A stretch of 28,587 nt of DNA. It comes from an uncultured Clostridia bacterium. Lineage in GTDB: Bacteria > Bacillota > Clostridia > TANB77 > CAG-465. The DNA is taken from positions 1-28,587 of the forward strand of contig CAKPJL010000013.1 of assembly GCA_934162655.1 (NCBI GenBank). Reading direction: 5' to 3'. The translations under genes were made by a program, and so were the position numbers. The notes below the pieces were generated by a model. It made no database searches and was not told where the DNA came from. It saw only the letters and a program-made list of their open reading frames with translations. Position 1 is the stretch's first letter. Each line of letters begins with the position of its first letter. Positions 1 through 7,293 of the stretch are shown piece by piece.

Positions 1-2
1 AT

Positions 3-446
3 AAATTTAAAGACGCGAATAAAAATCTAGAAATACTGCTTGGAAACGAAGAGTTAAGAAGAAGGGCAGAAAAGCGATTTGAAGCATATCTTGAATATAA
101 TACCTTAATAGCAGATGCTAAGGCAGAAGTAGAAGAAGCTAAAGCAGAAGTAGAAGAAGCAAAAGCAGAAGTTAAAGAAGCAAAAGCAGAAGTAGAGGAA
201 GCAAAAGCAGAAGTAGAAGAAGCTAAAGCTGAGATAGAAAAGTCTAAGGTGAAAGTAGAAGAAATAAAGAAAAAATCAAAAGTAGAAATAGAAAAAGCAA
301 AAGATTTGGGAATAAAAGAGGGAATAGAAAGTGGAAAAAATGATAAGGCAGTGGAAATAGCTATTAAAATGAAATCAAAAAATATAAAAGCTAGTGAAAT
401 ATCTGAAATAACAGGTCTTTCTATTGATGATATAAATATGCTATAA
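3..446 (+). CDS. Rpn-type PD-(D/E)XK nuclease/transposase-like protein, C-terminal part (5' end outside window)
   Basis: The reading frame is open from the left edge, so only the C-terminal ~147 residues are present and the catalytic N-terminal domain is not visible. It begins with a helical stretch containing RRRAEKRFEAYLEYN, passes through six heptads of the type KAEVEEA, and ends with a module reading KAVEIAIKMKSKNIKASEIS then EITGLSIDDINML. That closing pattern (a small helix-turn-helix-like EIS-EITGLS-I motif after an EGIESG linker) is the usual tail of Rpn-family recombination-promoting nucleases, also annotated as PD-(D/E)XK nuclease family transposases, in Bacillota. The family assignment rests on this tail and the charged linker only. 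A GTG at 249 could be called as a start, but the frame runs uninterrupted upstream of it, so that start is not credible. The gene converges on the M23 gene and ends in a shared terminator. Confidence 0.6.
   Translation, partial: KFKDANKNLEILLGNEELRRRAEKRFEAYLEYNTLIADAKAEVEEAKAEVEEAKAEVKEAKAEVEEAKAEVEEAKAEIEKSKVKVEEIKKKSKVEIEKAKDLGIKEGIESGKNDKAVEIAIKMKSKNIKASEISEITGLSIDDINML
117..242 (+). repeat. 21-bp in-frame tandem repeat encoding KAEVEEA heptads
   Basis: About six head-to-tail copies of a 21-bp unit (like aaagcagaagtagaagaagc plus one base) lie inside the Rpn-like gene. Units start near 120, 141, 162, 183, 204 and 225; the last is degenerate. Each unit encodes one seven-residue heptad, predicting a continuous charged helix or coiled coil. 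Copy number could vary by slippage without breaking the frame. Confidence 0.85.
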
Positions 447-462
447 TGCTTTTTATTAAACT

Positions 463-494
463 AAAAGAACTACAAATAAAATTGTAGTTCTTTT
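463..494. terminator. Bidirectional intrinsic terminator between convergent genes
   Basis: A 13-bp perfect stem (463-475 with 482-494) encloses a 6-nt loop. The stem starts with AAAA and ends with TTTT, so it can act on both strands. It sits between the stop codons of the Rpn-like gene (plus) and the M23 gene (minus). Confidence 0.8.
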
Positions 495-508
495 ATATTA
501 AAAAAGTA

Positions 509-1006
509 TTAATCTGTGAGTAGTAAAAGCGGATCTAATGTGTTTCCATCACTTTTAAATATTGAAAAATGTAGATGTGGACCGGTTGTATATCCATTTA
601 AAATTCCATTTTCTAAATATTTTGGACCAACTTTTGCAATTACTTGTCCTTGATATACACTTTGACCTTCTTTAACAAAAAAATTACTATCAAGATGAGA
701 ATAAAGTGTTTTATAACCATTTTCATGAGAGATAATAACAGTATTACCGTATCCATTTAAAAATCTAACACATGAAATTGTACCGTCCATGGAAGCATAT
801 ACATCTGTCATGTGTGGAACGGGGAAATCTATGCCATTATGAAAAGATACTGAACCAAATATTTCTCTATAACCGTAATAAGATGATATATATTTTGTTT
901 TAGTGGGAAATATAAAGTTTATTTTAGAAGGGGTTACAGTAAAGGAAATAAAAATACTAAGAAAAGATACACTAAAAAAAGAAAGAATAAAAAATTTTTT
1001 AAACAT
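509..1006 (-). CDS. Small secreted/membrane-anchored M23 family metallopeptidase
   Basis: The 165-aa product has a hydrophobic N-terminal segment (about residues 5-24) acting as an uncleaved anchor or signal peptide, followed almost directly by a LytM/M23 peptidase domain. The zinc-site motifs are visible: HNGID (His56, Asp60), SHLD (catalytic-site His104) and PHLHF (His144, His146). The family cleaves peptide cross-bridges in peptidoglycan. There is no coiled-coil or SH3 targeting region, so it is close to the minimum size for the family. The start is supported by a GGTGA site at 1011-1015 (complement), 4 bases before ATG. It is transcribed away from the GT-C-like gene and ends at the bidirectional terminator. 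It could act in cell-wall turnover or sporulation; nothing in the sequence chooses between them. Confidence 0.9.
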   Translation of the reverse strand: MFKKFFILSFFSVSFLSIFISFTVTPSKINFIFPTKTKYISSYYGYREIFGSVSFHNGIDFPVPHMTDVYASMDGTISCVRFLNGYGNTVIISHENGYKTLYSHLDSNFFVKEGQSVYQGQVIAKVGPKYLENGILNGYTTGPHLHFSIFKSDGNTLDPLLLLTD

Positions 1007-1022
1007 ATAATCACCAAATACT

Positions 1023-1028
1023 ATTATA
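1023..1028 (-). promoter_or_regulatory. Candidate -10 box for the M23 gene
   Basis: On the minus strand TATAAT lies 17 bases upstream of the M23 start codon. No good -35 is present at 16-18 bases, so the promoter is tentative. Confidence 0.4.
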
Positions 1029-1061
1029 ACATTTAAGTAATGAAAAAAATGTAAGAAAATA

Positions 1062-1090
1062 TTGAAAAAAGATTTTTACTGTGATATAGT
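1062..1090 (+). promoter_or_regulatory. Sigma-A-type promoter for the GT-C-like gene
   Basis: TTGAAA (1062-1067), a 17-base spacer and TATAGT (1085-1090) lie 28 bases upstream of the ATG at 1119. The TTG that could be read as an upstream start codon is the first half of this -35 box. Confidence 0.7.
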
Positions 1091-1118
1091 AGCAAAAAAA
1101 GGAAGAGGTTTTTATAAA

Positions 1119-2744
1119 ATGAAGAAAATAAATAAGTTTGATATAATTGCAATTGTACTAATAGTAGTATTTTGTATATGCCTAACTCCTATAACATTTC
1201 AAAATGATACATTTTACACTATAAAAGTAGGGGAAAGTATATTAAAAAATGGAATTGATATGCAAGATCATTTTTCAATTCATAAGGATTTGTCATATTC
1301 ATATCCACATTGGCTATATGATTTATGTACATATCTTGTTTATTCTAAAACAGGACTTGTTGGAATATATGTTATGACAATAATACTTGCATCTCTTCTT
1401 GGAGTATTAATATATATTACTAGTAAAAAACTTGCTAAAAATAATATATTGTCCTTTTTTACTACATTATTTATTATGTTTTTAATGCAAGGTTTTATTG
1501 CTGCAAGGGCTCAACTTGTTACATATTCACTATTTGTACTAACTATTTATAATATAGAGATGTACTTAAAAACTAAAAGTAAAAAAAATGTTTTAGCGTT
1601 ATTTATAATTCCAACAATAATTGCTAATATACATATAGCTGTATTTCCTTTTTACTTTGTACTTTATTTACCGTATATAGCAGAATACATTGTATCAAGA
1701 ATTTTAGTTGATAATTGCTTAATAGAAAAGAAAATAAGAAAAATAGAAAGAAAAATTAATGACTGCAGTGATAAGAAAATAATATTAAAACTTGAGAAAG
1801 ATAAAAAAAGATTAATTGCAAAAAAAGAAAAAAGAGAAGAAAAATTAAAAAATGCATATAAGGTAATAGTATCAAAACCTAATAAAAATGTTAAAAAACT
1901 TATTTTAATAATGATAGCAACTTTATTTACAGGATTTTTGACACCACTTAAAATGTATCCTTATACATATTTAGTTTTAACTATGATAGGAAAAACTACT
2001 TATTTTATAGCAGAACATCAACCAACAATTTTAGCAAATTTGCCTATGGCTACTATATATTTACTGGCAATAGTTGGCATACCAATGTTTACAAAAGTAA
2101 AAATCAAGCTATCTGATTTATTTTTAATGTTTGGTCTTGTCACACTTGCTATAATGTCACAAAGACAAATATCACTTTTATTCGTGCTTACAGCATTTAT
2201 AGTTACAAAAATGATAGTAGATGTTGTAAAGAATAATTATAAAAAAGAATTAAAAGTAGATATAACAAAAGAAGAAGCTATTATACTTGTAATTATAACC
2301 ATTATGATATCTAGTGGATTTGTATATGATAATATAAAAGGAAAATATAAATTAATAGATTCCGATGCCTATCCAGTAAAGGCATGTGATTATATAATAA
2401 AAAATATTGATATAGACAATGCCAGATTTTATAATGATTATGATTTTGGAAGCTATATGATATATAGAAATATTCCTGTGTTTATAGATTCTAGAGCAGA
2501 TTTATACGATTCAAAATTTAGCAAAAAAGAAGATGACATATTTTATGGTTATATGCAAGTCTTTAGCATGACGAAGTATTATAAAGAAATATTTGATAAA
2601 TATGGTATAACTCATTTAATAATTTATAAAAGCTCAAATTTAAATATAAATATTGAGGGAAGCAATGATAAAAGATATGAAAAAATTTATGAAGATAAAA
2701 AATTTGTAATATATAAATATAACCAAGATAGTCAAAATACTTGA
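1119..2744 (+). CDS. Polytopic membrane protein, GT-C glycosyltransferase-like
   Basis: The 541-aa product begins MKKINKFDIIAIVLIV. It has about ten to twelve hydrophobic segments, a highly basic helical loop at about residues 198-261 (a charged coiled-coil insertion), and a soluble C-terminal domain of about 120 residues. The N-terminal loop after the first membrane segment (NDTFYTIKVGESILKNGI then PHWLYDL) and the C-terminal DFGSYMIYRNIPVFIDSRAD block (from Asp442) resemble bacterial GT-C-fold proteins that transfer sugars from polyprenyl-phosphate donors. I have no specific family name, and the substrate is unknown. The ATG at 1119 is preferred over a TTG 57 bases upstream because a GGAAGAGG ribosome site (1101-1108) precedes it and the upstream TTG is part of the promoter. 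No terminator is obvious downstream. Confidence 0.6.
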   Translation: MKKINKFDIIAIVLIVVFCICLTPITFQNDTFYTIKVGESILKNGIDMQDHFSIHKDLSYSYPHWLYDLCTYLVYSKTGLVGIYVMTIILASLLGVLIYITSKKLAKNNILSFFTTLFIMFLMQGFIAARAQLVTYSLFVLTIYNIEMYLKTKSKKNVLALFIIPTIIANIHIAVFPFYFVLYLPYIAEYIVSRILVDNCLIEKKIRKIERKINDCSDKKIILKLEKDKKRLIAKKEKREEKLKNAYKVIVSKPNKNVKKLILIMIATLFTGFLTPLKMYPYTYLVLTMIGKTTYFIAEHQPTILANLPMATIYLLAIVGIPMFTKVKIKLSDLFLMFGLVTLAIMSQRQISLLFVLTAFIVTKMIVDVVKNNYKKELKVDITKEEAIILVIITIMISSGFVYDNIKGKYKLIDSDAYPVKACDYIIKNIDIDNARFYNDYDFGSYMIYRNIPVFIDSRADLYDSKFSKKEDDIFYGYMQVFSMTKYYKEIFDKYGITHLIIYKSSNLNINIEGSNDKRYEKIYEDKKFVIYKYNQDSQNT

Positions 2745-2883
2745 TAAAATAAGGTGGTACAAGCTATTGTAATAAAAATGTAATTAAAATAACAAAAAGT
2801 AAGAAAAAGTGTATAAAGTTAATTAAAATACAACATAATATTAGAAAAATGTGGAAAAAATGATAAAAAAAGCCAAAAAGGTA

Positions 2884-2911
2884 TTGACTAAATAACAAAA
2901 ATTGATATAAT
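2884..2911 (+). promoter_or_regulatory. Sigma-A-type promoter of the pilin gene
   Basis: TTGACT (2884-2889), a 16-base spacer and consensus TATAAT (2906-2911). The pilin ATG follows at 2948 behind a strong AAGGAGG (2934-2940). The preceding 2745-2880 region is AT-rich, with no gene or clear hairpin. Confidence 0.75.
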
Positions 2912-2947
2912 TTAATTATCTAAGTGATTTTTTAAGGAGGAATTAAA

Positions 2948-3370
2948 ATGAAAAAATCTAAAAAAATAATTTTAACTATATTACCAGTGCTAATGATACT
3001 TGCAGCTATGTTTGTAACATTTGCACCAGCTGTTGCTGCAATTGATAATAATGTATCTACTTCCTTCCCTAATGCTGGCAACCCAGCTAACTCTGTTTCT
3101 AAATTAGGGGAAAACATATGGGGAACTGTAATACTTGTTGTTAGAATTTTAGCATTTGCTGCTATTGTATTTGCTGGTGTAAGATATATGTTTGCATCTG
3201 CTGACCAAAAGGCTGATATCAAAAAAGGCCTTGTATATTTAGTACTTGGTGCTGTTCTTGTATTTGCTTCAACATTCTTAGTAAATATTATTGTTAATGT
3301 TACTAACCAACTAAATAATGGAGTAAGTACTGGTTCTCAAATAGTTAGAAATATTAATGAAATTGCATAG
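2948..3370 (+). CDS. VirB2/TrbC-like pilin subunit
   Basis: The 140-aa product has the classic layout of a T4SS pilin. A basic-hydrophobic signal segment (residues 1-30, possible cleavage after AVA at 28-30) is followed by a short polar stretch, a transmembrane helix (about 59-82, containing VRILAFAAIVFAGVRYMF), a short cytoplasmic loop with KADIKK (88-93), and a second transmembrane helix (about 95-118). VirB2/TrbC proteins polymerise into the conjugative pilus or surface structure. Its transmembrane core recurs nearly residue for residue in the C-termini of the next two genes. It has its own promoter and a strong terminator immediately after the stop, and its codon use looks richer in C- and G-ending codons than its neighbours, which fits high expression of a structural subunit (inference). 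T4SS pilin is the best call; the exact Pfam family was not tested. Confidence 0.75.
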   Translation: MKKSKKIILTILPVLMILAAMFVTFAPAVAAIDNNVSTSFPNAGNPANSVSKLGENIWGTVILVVRILAFAAIVFAGVRYMFASADQKADIKKGLVYLVLGAVLVFASTFLVNIIVNVTNQLNNGVSTGSQIVRNINEIA

Positions 3371-3390
3371 TTAAAATAAATTAGATATAA

Positions 3391-3424
3391 AATAAAATCA
3401 GGTCTTGACCTGATTTTATTTTTA
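3391..3424 (+). terminator. Intrinsic terminator after the pilin gene
   Basis: AATAAAATCAGG (3391-3402) pairs with CCTGATTTTATT (3409-3420) around a TCTTGA loop, followed by TTT. The stem is 12 bp. The loop and right arm overlap the -35 box of the next promoter. Confidence 0.85.
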
Positions 3425-3433
3425 CTATATAAT
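3405..3433 (+). promoter_or_regulatory. Promoter embedded in the pilin terminator
   Basis: TTGACC (3405-3410) lies in the loop and right arm of the terminator hairpin. A 17-base spacer leads to perfect TATAAT (3428-3433), 31 bases before the next ATG (3464). The near-consensus boxes and exact spacing make this a convincing sigma-A promoter. Confidence 0.7.
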
Positions 3434-3463
3434 AAAATTATAGTTTTAAACTTGGAGGAATAT

Positions 3464-5038
3464 ATGAAGAATAAATTGAAATATCTAGCGATAATATTTG
3501 TTGCAATATGCTGTTTTACAATTGCTTGCAGTGGTGATGTTCTTGGGGCTGGTGATGGATCCGATCTACTAGAGAATTATATACTTGCGATAGAAAAGGA
3601 AAGTGGTAGTAAAAGGGATAGTTGGGTAAGAAGTATGGCTAACACTATGCTTTCGATTCAGGCGGATTATAATAATTATGAAAAACTAAATGATGTTACC
3701 TTGGGTAGCATTTTGGATAAAAATAATAAGGAAGGCTTAGGATCTAAAACTCCGAATCAAATGACAATAAATGATGTAGCTCCATGGTCAATAAACAAAG
3801 CTCAAATAATTGGAGCTGATGCTCCAGGAACAGCACCTCAAGATTCATGGAAAGGACTATTATATATGGTTGCAAGCTTGGAGCCTGATGTGTATCAAGA
3901 TTTTTCAAAGATTGTAAACTCAGATGAATATAAAAATTTACTAAAATATTTAGACGAAGAAGAAGTAAGCGAAGAAGATAGTTCATTTAAGAATTTGACT
4001 TACGAATACGGGGCTGTTATTAGAGTTCTTGGGGTTGTAGGAGGAACCACCATTGCTGGAGAAGACACAGCAGGAATAATAGACGATCTTAAGAAGGACT
4101 GCCCAGATGATGCAGATTCAAATGGCAAGTTCACTTTAAATGGAGTTCTTGCACCTTCGAAGACACTTGAGGGAAATGATCTGCCAGAGGAGGAATATAG
4201 TTGTTATGTATTAGGCAATGGAGCAGAAGAAAAAGATATGTTAGCAAATATAAAGACGATGCGTGATGTGTTAGAGAAATTGAGAACTGATATAAAGAAA
4301 AAAATGGGGGAACTTCTTGCTTCTGGAAATATTAATCAAGACCTTGCAGATGCATCGGCTGATACTATAGCCAATGAAGAAGGAATGGTAGCTAATGCAG
4401 CTAATACTGCATATAGAGAATATAATAACTATTTGTTTGGTTTTGGGGGGTATACAGCTAATTCACCTGAATTTTCAATGGGCACTTTAAAAAATAGATT
4501 ACTTGGATTAAAAGGAGCAGGTGAGCTTTCCAGTGTTAATGAATTTAAAGGAATTATAGAAAACGATATATTAGGATTCGTCCTTAGGATAGGAAGGTAT
4601 CTAATATATGCTGCATTACTATTTTATGGAGTGAAATGTATATGGGATGGAGCAAATGGTAAAGCACAATTTAAGGAAATGCTTCCATATCTTTTAGTTG
4701 CACTTGTATTCTTTTACTCAGGAAGAGGACTAGTAAATGTTGTACAATCAATATTTGATACTTATGAATACGAAAATTTTGGTGCGGAAGCATTTGGATC
4801 AATAATTTATATTGTTAGAATATTGGCATTTGCAGGAATTTTATTTGCGGGTGTAAAATTGATGTTTGCATCAGCAGAAGCAAAAGCTGATATAAAAGCA
4901 CATTTAATTCCTATAATAATTGGATGTGTATTTGTATTTAGCTCATCACTAGTTGTAGATATAATAGTTACTATATTTGATGAGTCTGGATTTGAAAGAA
5001 GCCAAACTTATATAGAACAGAATATAGATGTTATGTAG
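3464..5038 (+). CDS. Large surface-exposed protein with two C-terminal VirB2/pilin-like transmembrane units (paralogue 1)
   Basis: The 524-aa product starts MKNKLKYLAIIFVAICC with a signal-type segment; Cys23 in FTIACSG is a weak lipobox candidate. About 340 residues of acidic, poorly hydrophobic ectodomain follow, with two cysteines (in KDCPDD and YSCYV) that could pair. The C-terminus holds two consecutive two-helix units. Unit 1 (about 365-430) contains YAALLFYGVKCIWDGANGKA and FFYSGRGLVN. Unit 2 (about 445-515) contains IVRILAFAGILFAGVKLMFA and KADIK (474-478), very close to the 140-aa pilin. I infer a pilin-domain duplication fused to a secreted head. The ATG follows GGAGGA (3454-3459); a TTG at 3452 is too close to that site to be the start. 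It has its own promoter and terminator. Function unknown; it may be a tip or adhesive component of a T4SS surface structure. Confidence 0.7.
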   Translation: MKNKLKYLAIIFVAICCFTIACSGDVLGAGDGSDLLENYILAIEKESGSKRDSWVRSMANTMLSIQADYNNYEKLNDVTLGSILDKNNKEGLGSKTPNQMTINDVAPWSINKAQIIGADAPGTAPQDSWKGLLYMVASLEPDVYQDFSKIVNSDEYKNLLKYLDEEEVSEEDSSFKNLTYEYGAVIRVLGVVGGTTIAGEDTAGIIDDLKKDCPDDADSNGKFTLNGVLAPSKTLEGNDLPEEEYSCYVLGNGAEEKDMLANIKTMRDVLEKLRTDIKKKMGELLASGNINQDLADASADTIANEEGMVANAANTAYREYNNYLFGFGGYTANSPEFSMGTLKNRLLGLKGAGELSSVNEFKGIIENDILGFVLRIGRYLIYAALLFYGVKCIWDGANGKAQFKEMLPYLLVALVFFYSGRGLVNVVQSIFDTYEYENFGAEAFGSIIYIVRILAFAGILFAGVKLMFASAEAKADIKAHLIPIIIGCVFVFSSSLVVDIIVTIFDESGFERSQTYIEQNIDVM

Positions 5039-5040
5039 AT

Positions 5041-5090
5041 TTAAGAGCGTTAAAGTGGAAATATTTTTCTATTTTAATGCTCTTAATTTT
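5041..5090 (+). terminator. Intrinsic terminator after giant pilin paralogue 1
   Basis: TTAAGAGCGTTAAA (5041-5054) pairs with a right arm at 5072-5086 through about 14 positions including one G-U pair, then TTTT. The loop is about 17 nt, longer than usual. Confidence 0.75.
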
Positions 5091-5099
5091 ACATATTGG

Positions 5100-5129
5100 T
5101 TGACAAATTATATATATTTGATGTAAAAT
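5100..5129 (+). promoter_or_regulatory. Promoter of giant pilin paralogue 2
   Basis: Perfect TTGACA (5100-5105), an 18-base spacer and TAAAAT (5124-5129), placed immediately after the upstream terminator and 25 bases before the TTG start at 5154. Confidence 0.7.
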
Positions 5130-5153
5130 CATAAATTGAAAGGGGCATGTAAT

Positions 5154-6728
5154 TTGGAAAAGATAATTAAAAATAAATATTTTATTATAACTATCGTTGT
5201 TATGTTTTTTACATTTTTTTGTGGCGAAATATTTTCTAAATCTTCTGCCCAATATGTTGAAGAGATAACAAATGAGCTGATACAAAGTGGAGAGTTTGAG
5301 TGGATAGGCAAAAGCTTATTAAATGACGGTATGCTAAATTCGATTGAAGCAACGAAGGGAAAGGTATGGACATATAGTGAATTACCTTTTAAAGGCATAA
5401 ATCAAAAAGCAGGTCAAAATATGGCATATAGATTTGTCAAACCTGATTATAGTGGAGATAAAGATTGGGACACACATTCAAAAAAATTACTTAAATTATA
5501 TAAAGAGGTTTATTCAAAGTTAGAAAAAAGTGATAATGAACTTTTGAAGTGTTTAAATAAAAAAATGTCAGCATCGAGTGGAAAAGTTGATACTAATTCT
5601 AATATAGCACTTGTAACAAAAATAATAACTAATTTAATTTGGAATTATGCAGAGGAAGTGAAAAAATCTTGGGAGAAAGGAAAATGCGATGATGGTGGAA
5701 AAAATTTTAATTATGGTTCGGAAAATTTTAGTTGTAGCTTGGTAACGTATTTGCCAGAAGATAAGAAGTCTAGTGCTGATATAAAAGACTGCAATTATGG
5801 TGGCATGGCTTTGTTTGCTGGAAGGAAACAAGGACCTGACATTTATCCAATTGCAAGGAAAGACGGTTCTACAATTGTAGGATATTCTTTAATGGAAAAA
5901 ATAAGTCAAAGTATTGATGCTGTTATAAGTAATTATACTGGATCATGGGGCGAAATTACATGCGTTGATAAAGTTGAGAAAAAAAAAGAACAACCAGAAG
6001 AAGTACAACCTTATTCAGAAACTGGGTCTGCAAGTGAAAATGAAAAAACTACTGTTGAGATAATAGATTTAAAAGTTGATGATAATGTTAATTTTAGATA
6101 TAATTCAGTAAATGGTATCGAACCTAGCTTAATTAAAGCACTTAAATATTCTTCCGATAGTACAAAAGTACCTGAAATGACACTTGATGAAGAAAAAATT
6201 AGTTTTTCTAATGAAATAATTCAAAATGTTGTAGAACCGGTTATAGATTTAGTACTAGATTATGGAAAATATATAGTATATGCTGCATTACTTTTTTTCG
6301 GAGTAAGAGCTATATTTAATGGGGCAAGAGGAAGGGCTGATTTTAAAGCAATATTACCGTTCCTTATAGTTGCACTAATTTTCTTCTATTCAGGAAGAGG
6401 AATTGTAAATTCTATACAAGAAATTTATAAAGAAAGTATGCAATTTAGTGGAAATACTACAATAGATGATAATGCATATAATGAATTTATTTCCAAAATA
6501 TTTGGTACAGTTATATATGTAGTAAGAATTTTAGCATTCTCAGGAATTTTATTTGCAGGACTTAAATACATGTTTGCAAATGGCAGAGATAAAGCAGACA
6601 TTAAGAAGAAACTCATTGCAATAGTTATAGGATGCGTATTCGTATTCTCATCTACATTTGTTGTAAATATTGTTGTAAATTCTTTTAGGGAAGCAGGAAT
6701 AGAAGATACTTCACAAGAAAATCAATGA
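5154..6728 (+). CDS. Large surface-exposed protein with two C-terminal VirB2/pilin-like transmembrane units (paralogue 2)
   Basis: The 524-aa product has the same plan as the preceding gene. A signal or anchor segment (IIKNKYFIITIVVMFFTFFC) leads into an ectodomain of about 370 residues with several cysteines (in LLKCLN, GKCDDG, FSCSL, KDCNYG and EITCVD), and then two two-helix units. Unit 1 contains IVYAALLFFGVRAIFNGARG and FFYSGRGIVN. Unit 2 contains YVVRILAFSGILFAGLKYMF (VVR at 456-458) and KADIKK. The ends are strongly similar to paralogue 1, while the ectodomains differ and share only scattered motifs, so the head has diverged faster. The start is inferred as TTG 5154, eight bases after AAGGGG (5140-5145); an upstream in-frame TTG (5136) lies before that site and an ATG at 5147 is out of frame. 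Function unknown; probably a specialised pilus or surface subunit. Confidence 0.7.
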   Translation: MEKIIKNKYFIITIVVMFFTFFCGEIFSKSSAQYVEEITNELIQSGEFEWIGKSLLNDGMLNSIEATKGKVWTYSELPFKGINQKAGQNMAYRFVKPDYSGDKDWDTHSKKLLKLYKEVYSKLEKSDNELLKCLNKKMSASSGKVDTNSNIALVTKIITNLIWNYAEEVKKSWEKGKCDDGGKNFNYGSENFSCSLVTYLPEDKKSSADIKDCNYGGMALFAGRKQGPDIYPIARKDGSTIVGYSLMEKISQSIDAVISNYTGSWGEITCVDKVEKKKEQPEEVQPYSETGSASENEKTTVEIIDLKVDDNVNFRYNSVNGIEPSLIKALKYSSDSTKVPEMTLDEEKISFSNEIIQNVVEPVIDLVLDYGKYIVYAALLFFGVRAIFNGARGRADFKAILPFLIVALIFFYSGRGIVNSIQEIYKESMQFSGNTTIDDNAYNEFISKIFGTVIYVVRILAFSGILFAGLKYMFANGRDKADIKKKLIAIVIGCVFVFSSTFVVNIVVNSFREAGIEDTSQENQ

Positions 6729-6729
6729 T

Positions 6730-6771
6730 AAAATATCTCTTACAAGATTAAGTTTGTAAGAGATATTTTTT
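6730..6771 (+). terminator. Intrinsic terminator after giant pilin paralogue 2
   Basis: A 16-bp stem (6730-6745 with 6754-6769) with an 8-nt loop, continuing into a T run. The following 6772-6848 is AT-rich with no visible feature. Confidence 0.85.
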
Positions 6772-6848
6772 GTATATTACATATATGTTTCATATATATT
6801 TCACAAATATAAAAAATAAAAAAACTGCAAAAAAATACTACATAAAAC

Positions 6849-6876
6849 TTGAAAAAAATGCTATATATGATATACT
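6849..6876 (+). promoter_or_regulatory. Promoter of the main T4SS operon
   Basis: TTGAAA (6849-6854), a 16-base spacer and TATACT (6871-6876), 60 bases upstream of the PrgI-like start. It is the only good promoter I see for the whole 6937-19674 run of genes. Confidence 0.65.
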
Positions 6877-6936
6877 TATATAGATAATTTTATATTAAAT
6901 ATAGATGTATTATAATTAACTAAGGAGAGGATTGAT

Positions 6937-7293
6937 TTGGGGAGAACTTATACCGTTCCAAGAAAAGTAAAAGGTGAGAGTAGAATTTTAATGATTTTTT
7001 CTGTTAAATCATTACTTGCAACAATCGCAGGTGCAGCAATAGGAATATTACCAGCTTTACTATTTGCATCAGCTGGTTTTACTAAAATAGGCTTTGGCAT
7101 TGTAGCTGCATTTGGAGCTATTGGATTTGGACTTGTTACGCTTAAAATACCAGATTCAGCTGTTATGGGAAAATTTAGAAAAGCTGGTGGAGAGATAGTT
7201 GGAGATATTTTATTTAGAACTCTAACATTTGGCAAAAGAAAAAAGATATATGTATATCGTGAGGGAGGAAAGAAACTATGGAAGAAAGTATAG
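6937..7293 (+). CDS. PrgI-like T4SS inner-membrane protein
   Basis: The 118-aa product begins MGRTYTVPRKVKGESRIL, the conserved opening of PrgI-family mobile-element proteins of Gram-positive T4SSs. Two adjacent hydrophobic segments follow (about residues 25-47 and 50-69), then a basic tail ending GGKKLWKKV. PrgI is thought to be a VirB3-like partner of VirB4 at the membrane. It starts at TTG (6937) six bases after AAGGAGAGG (6922-6930). Its last 16 bases overlap the next gene, so the two are probably translationally coupled. It is the first gene of the operon. Confidence 0.75.
   Translation: MGRTYTVPRKVKGESRILMIFSVKSLLATIAGAAIGILPALLFASAGFTKIGFGIVAAFGAIGFGLVTLKIPDSAVMGKFRKAGGEIVGDILFRTLTFGKRKKIYVYREGGKKLWKKV

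Noticed and set aside
117..242. Regular repeats as a possible CRISPR array
   Set aside because: The units are contiguous with no spacers and lie in frame in a protein gene.
249..251. GTG at 249 as the start of a 65-aa gene
   Set aside because: The same frame stays open to the left edge and carries the heptad repeat, so this is the interior of a longer gene.
1062..1118. TTG at 1062 as an upstream start of the GT-C-like gene
   Set aside because: The TTG is the -35 box of a well spaced promoter, has no ribosome site and would add 19 residues before a good ATG with its own site.
2752..2762. AAGGTGGTACA as a T-box riboswitch motif
   Set aside because: Only a partial match to the T-box core, with no stem I, antiterminator or terminator around it, and no aminoacyl-tRNA or amino-acid gene downstream.
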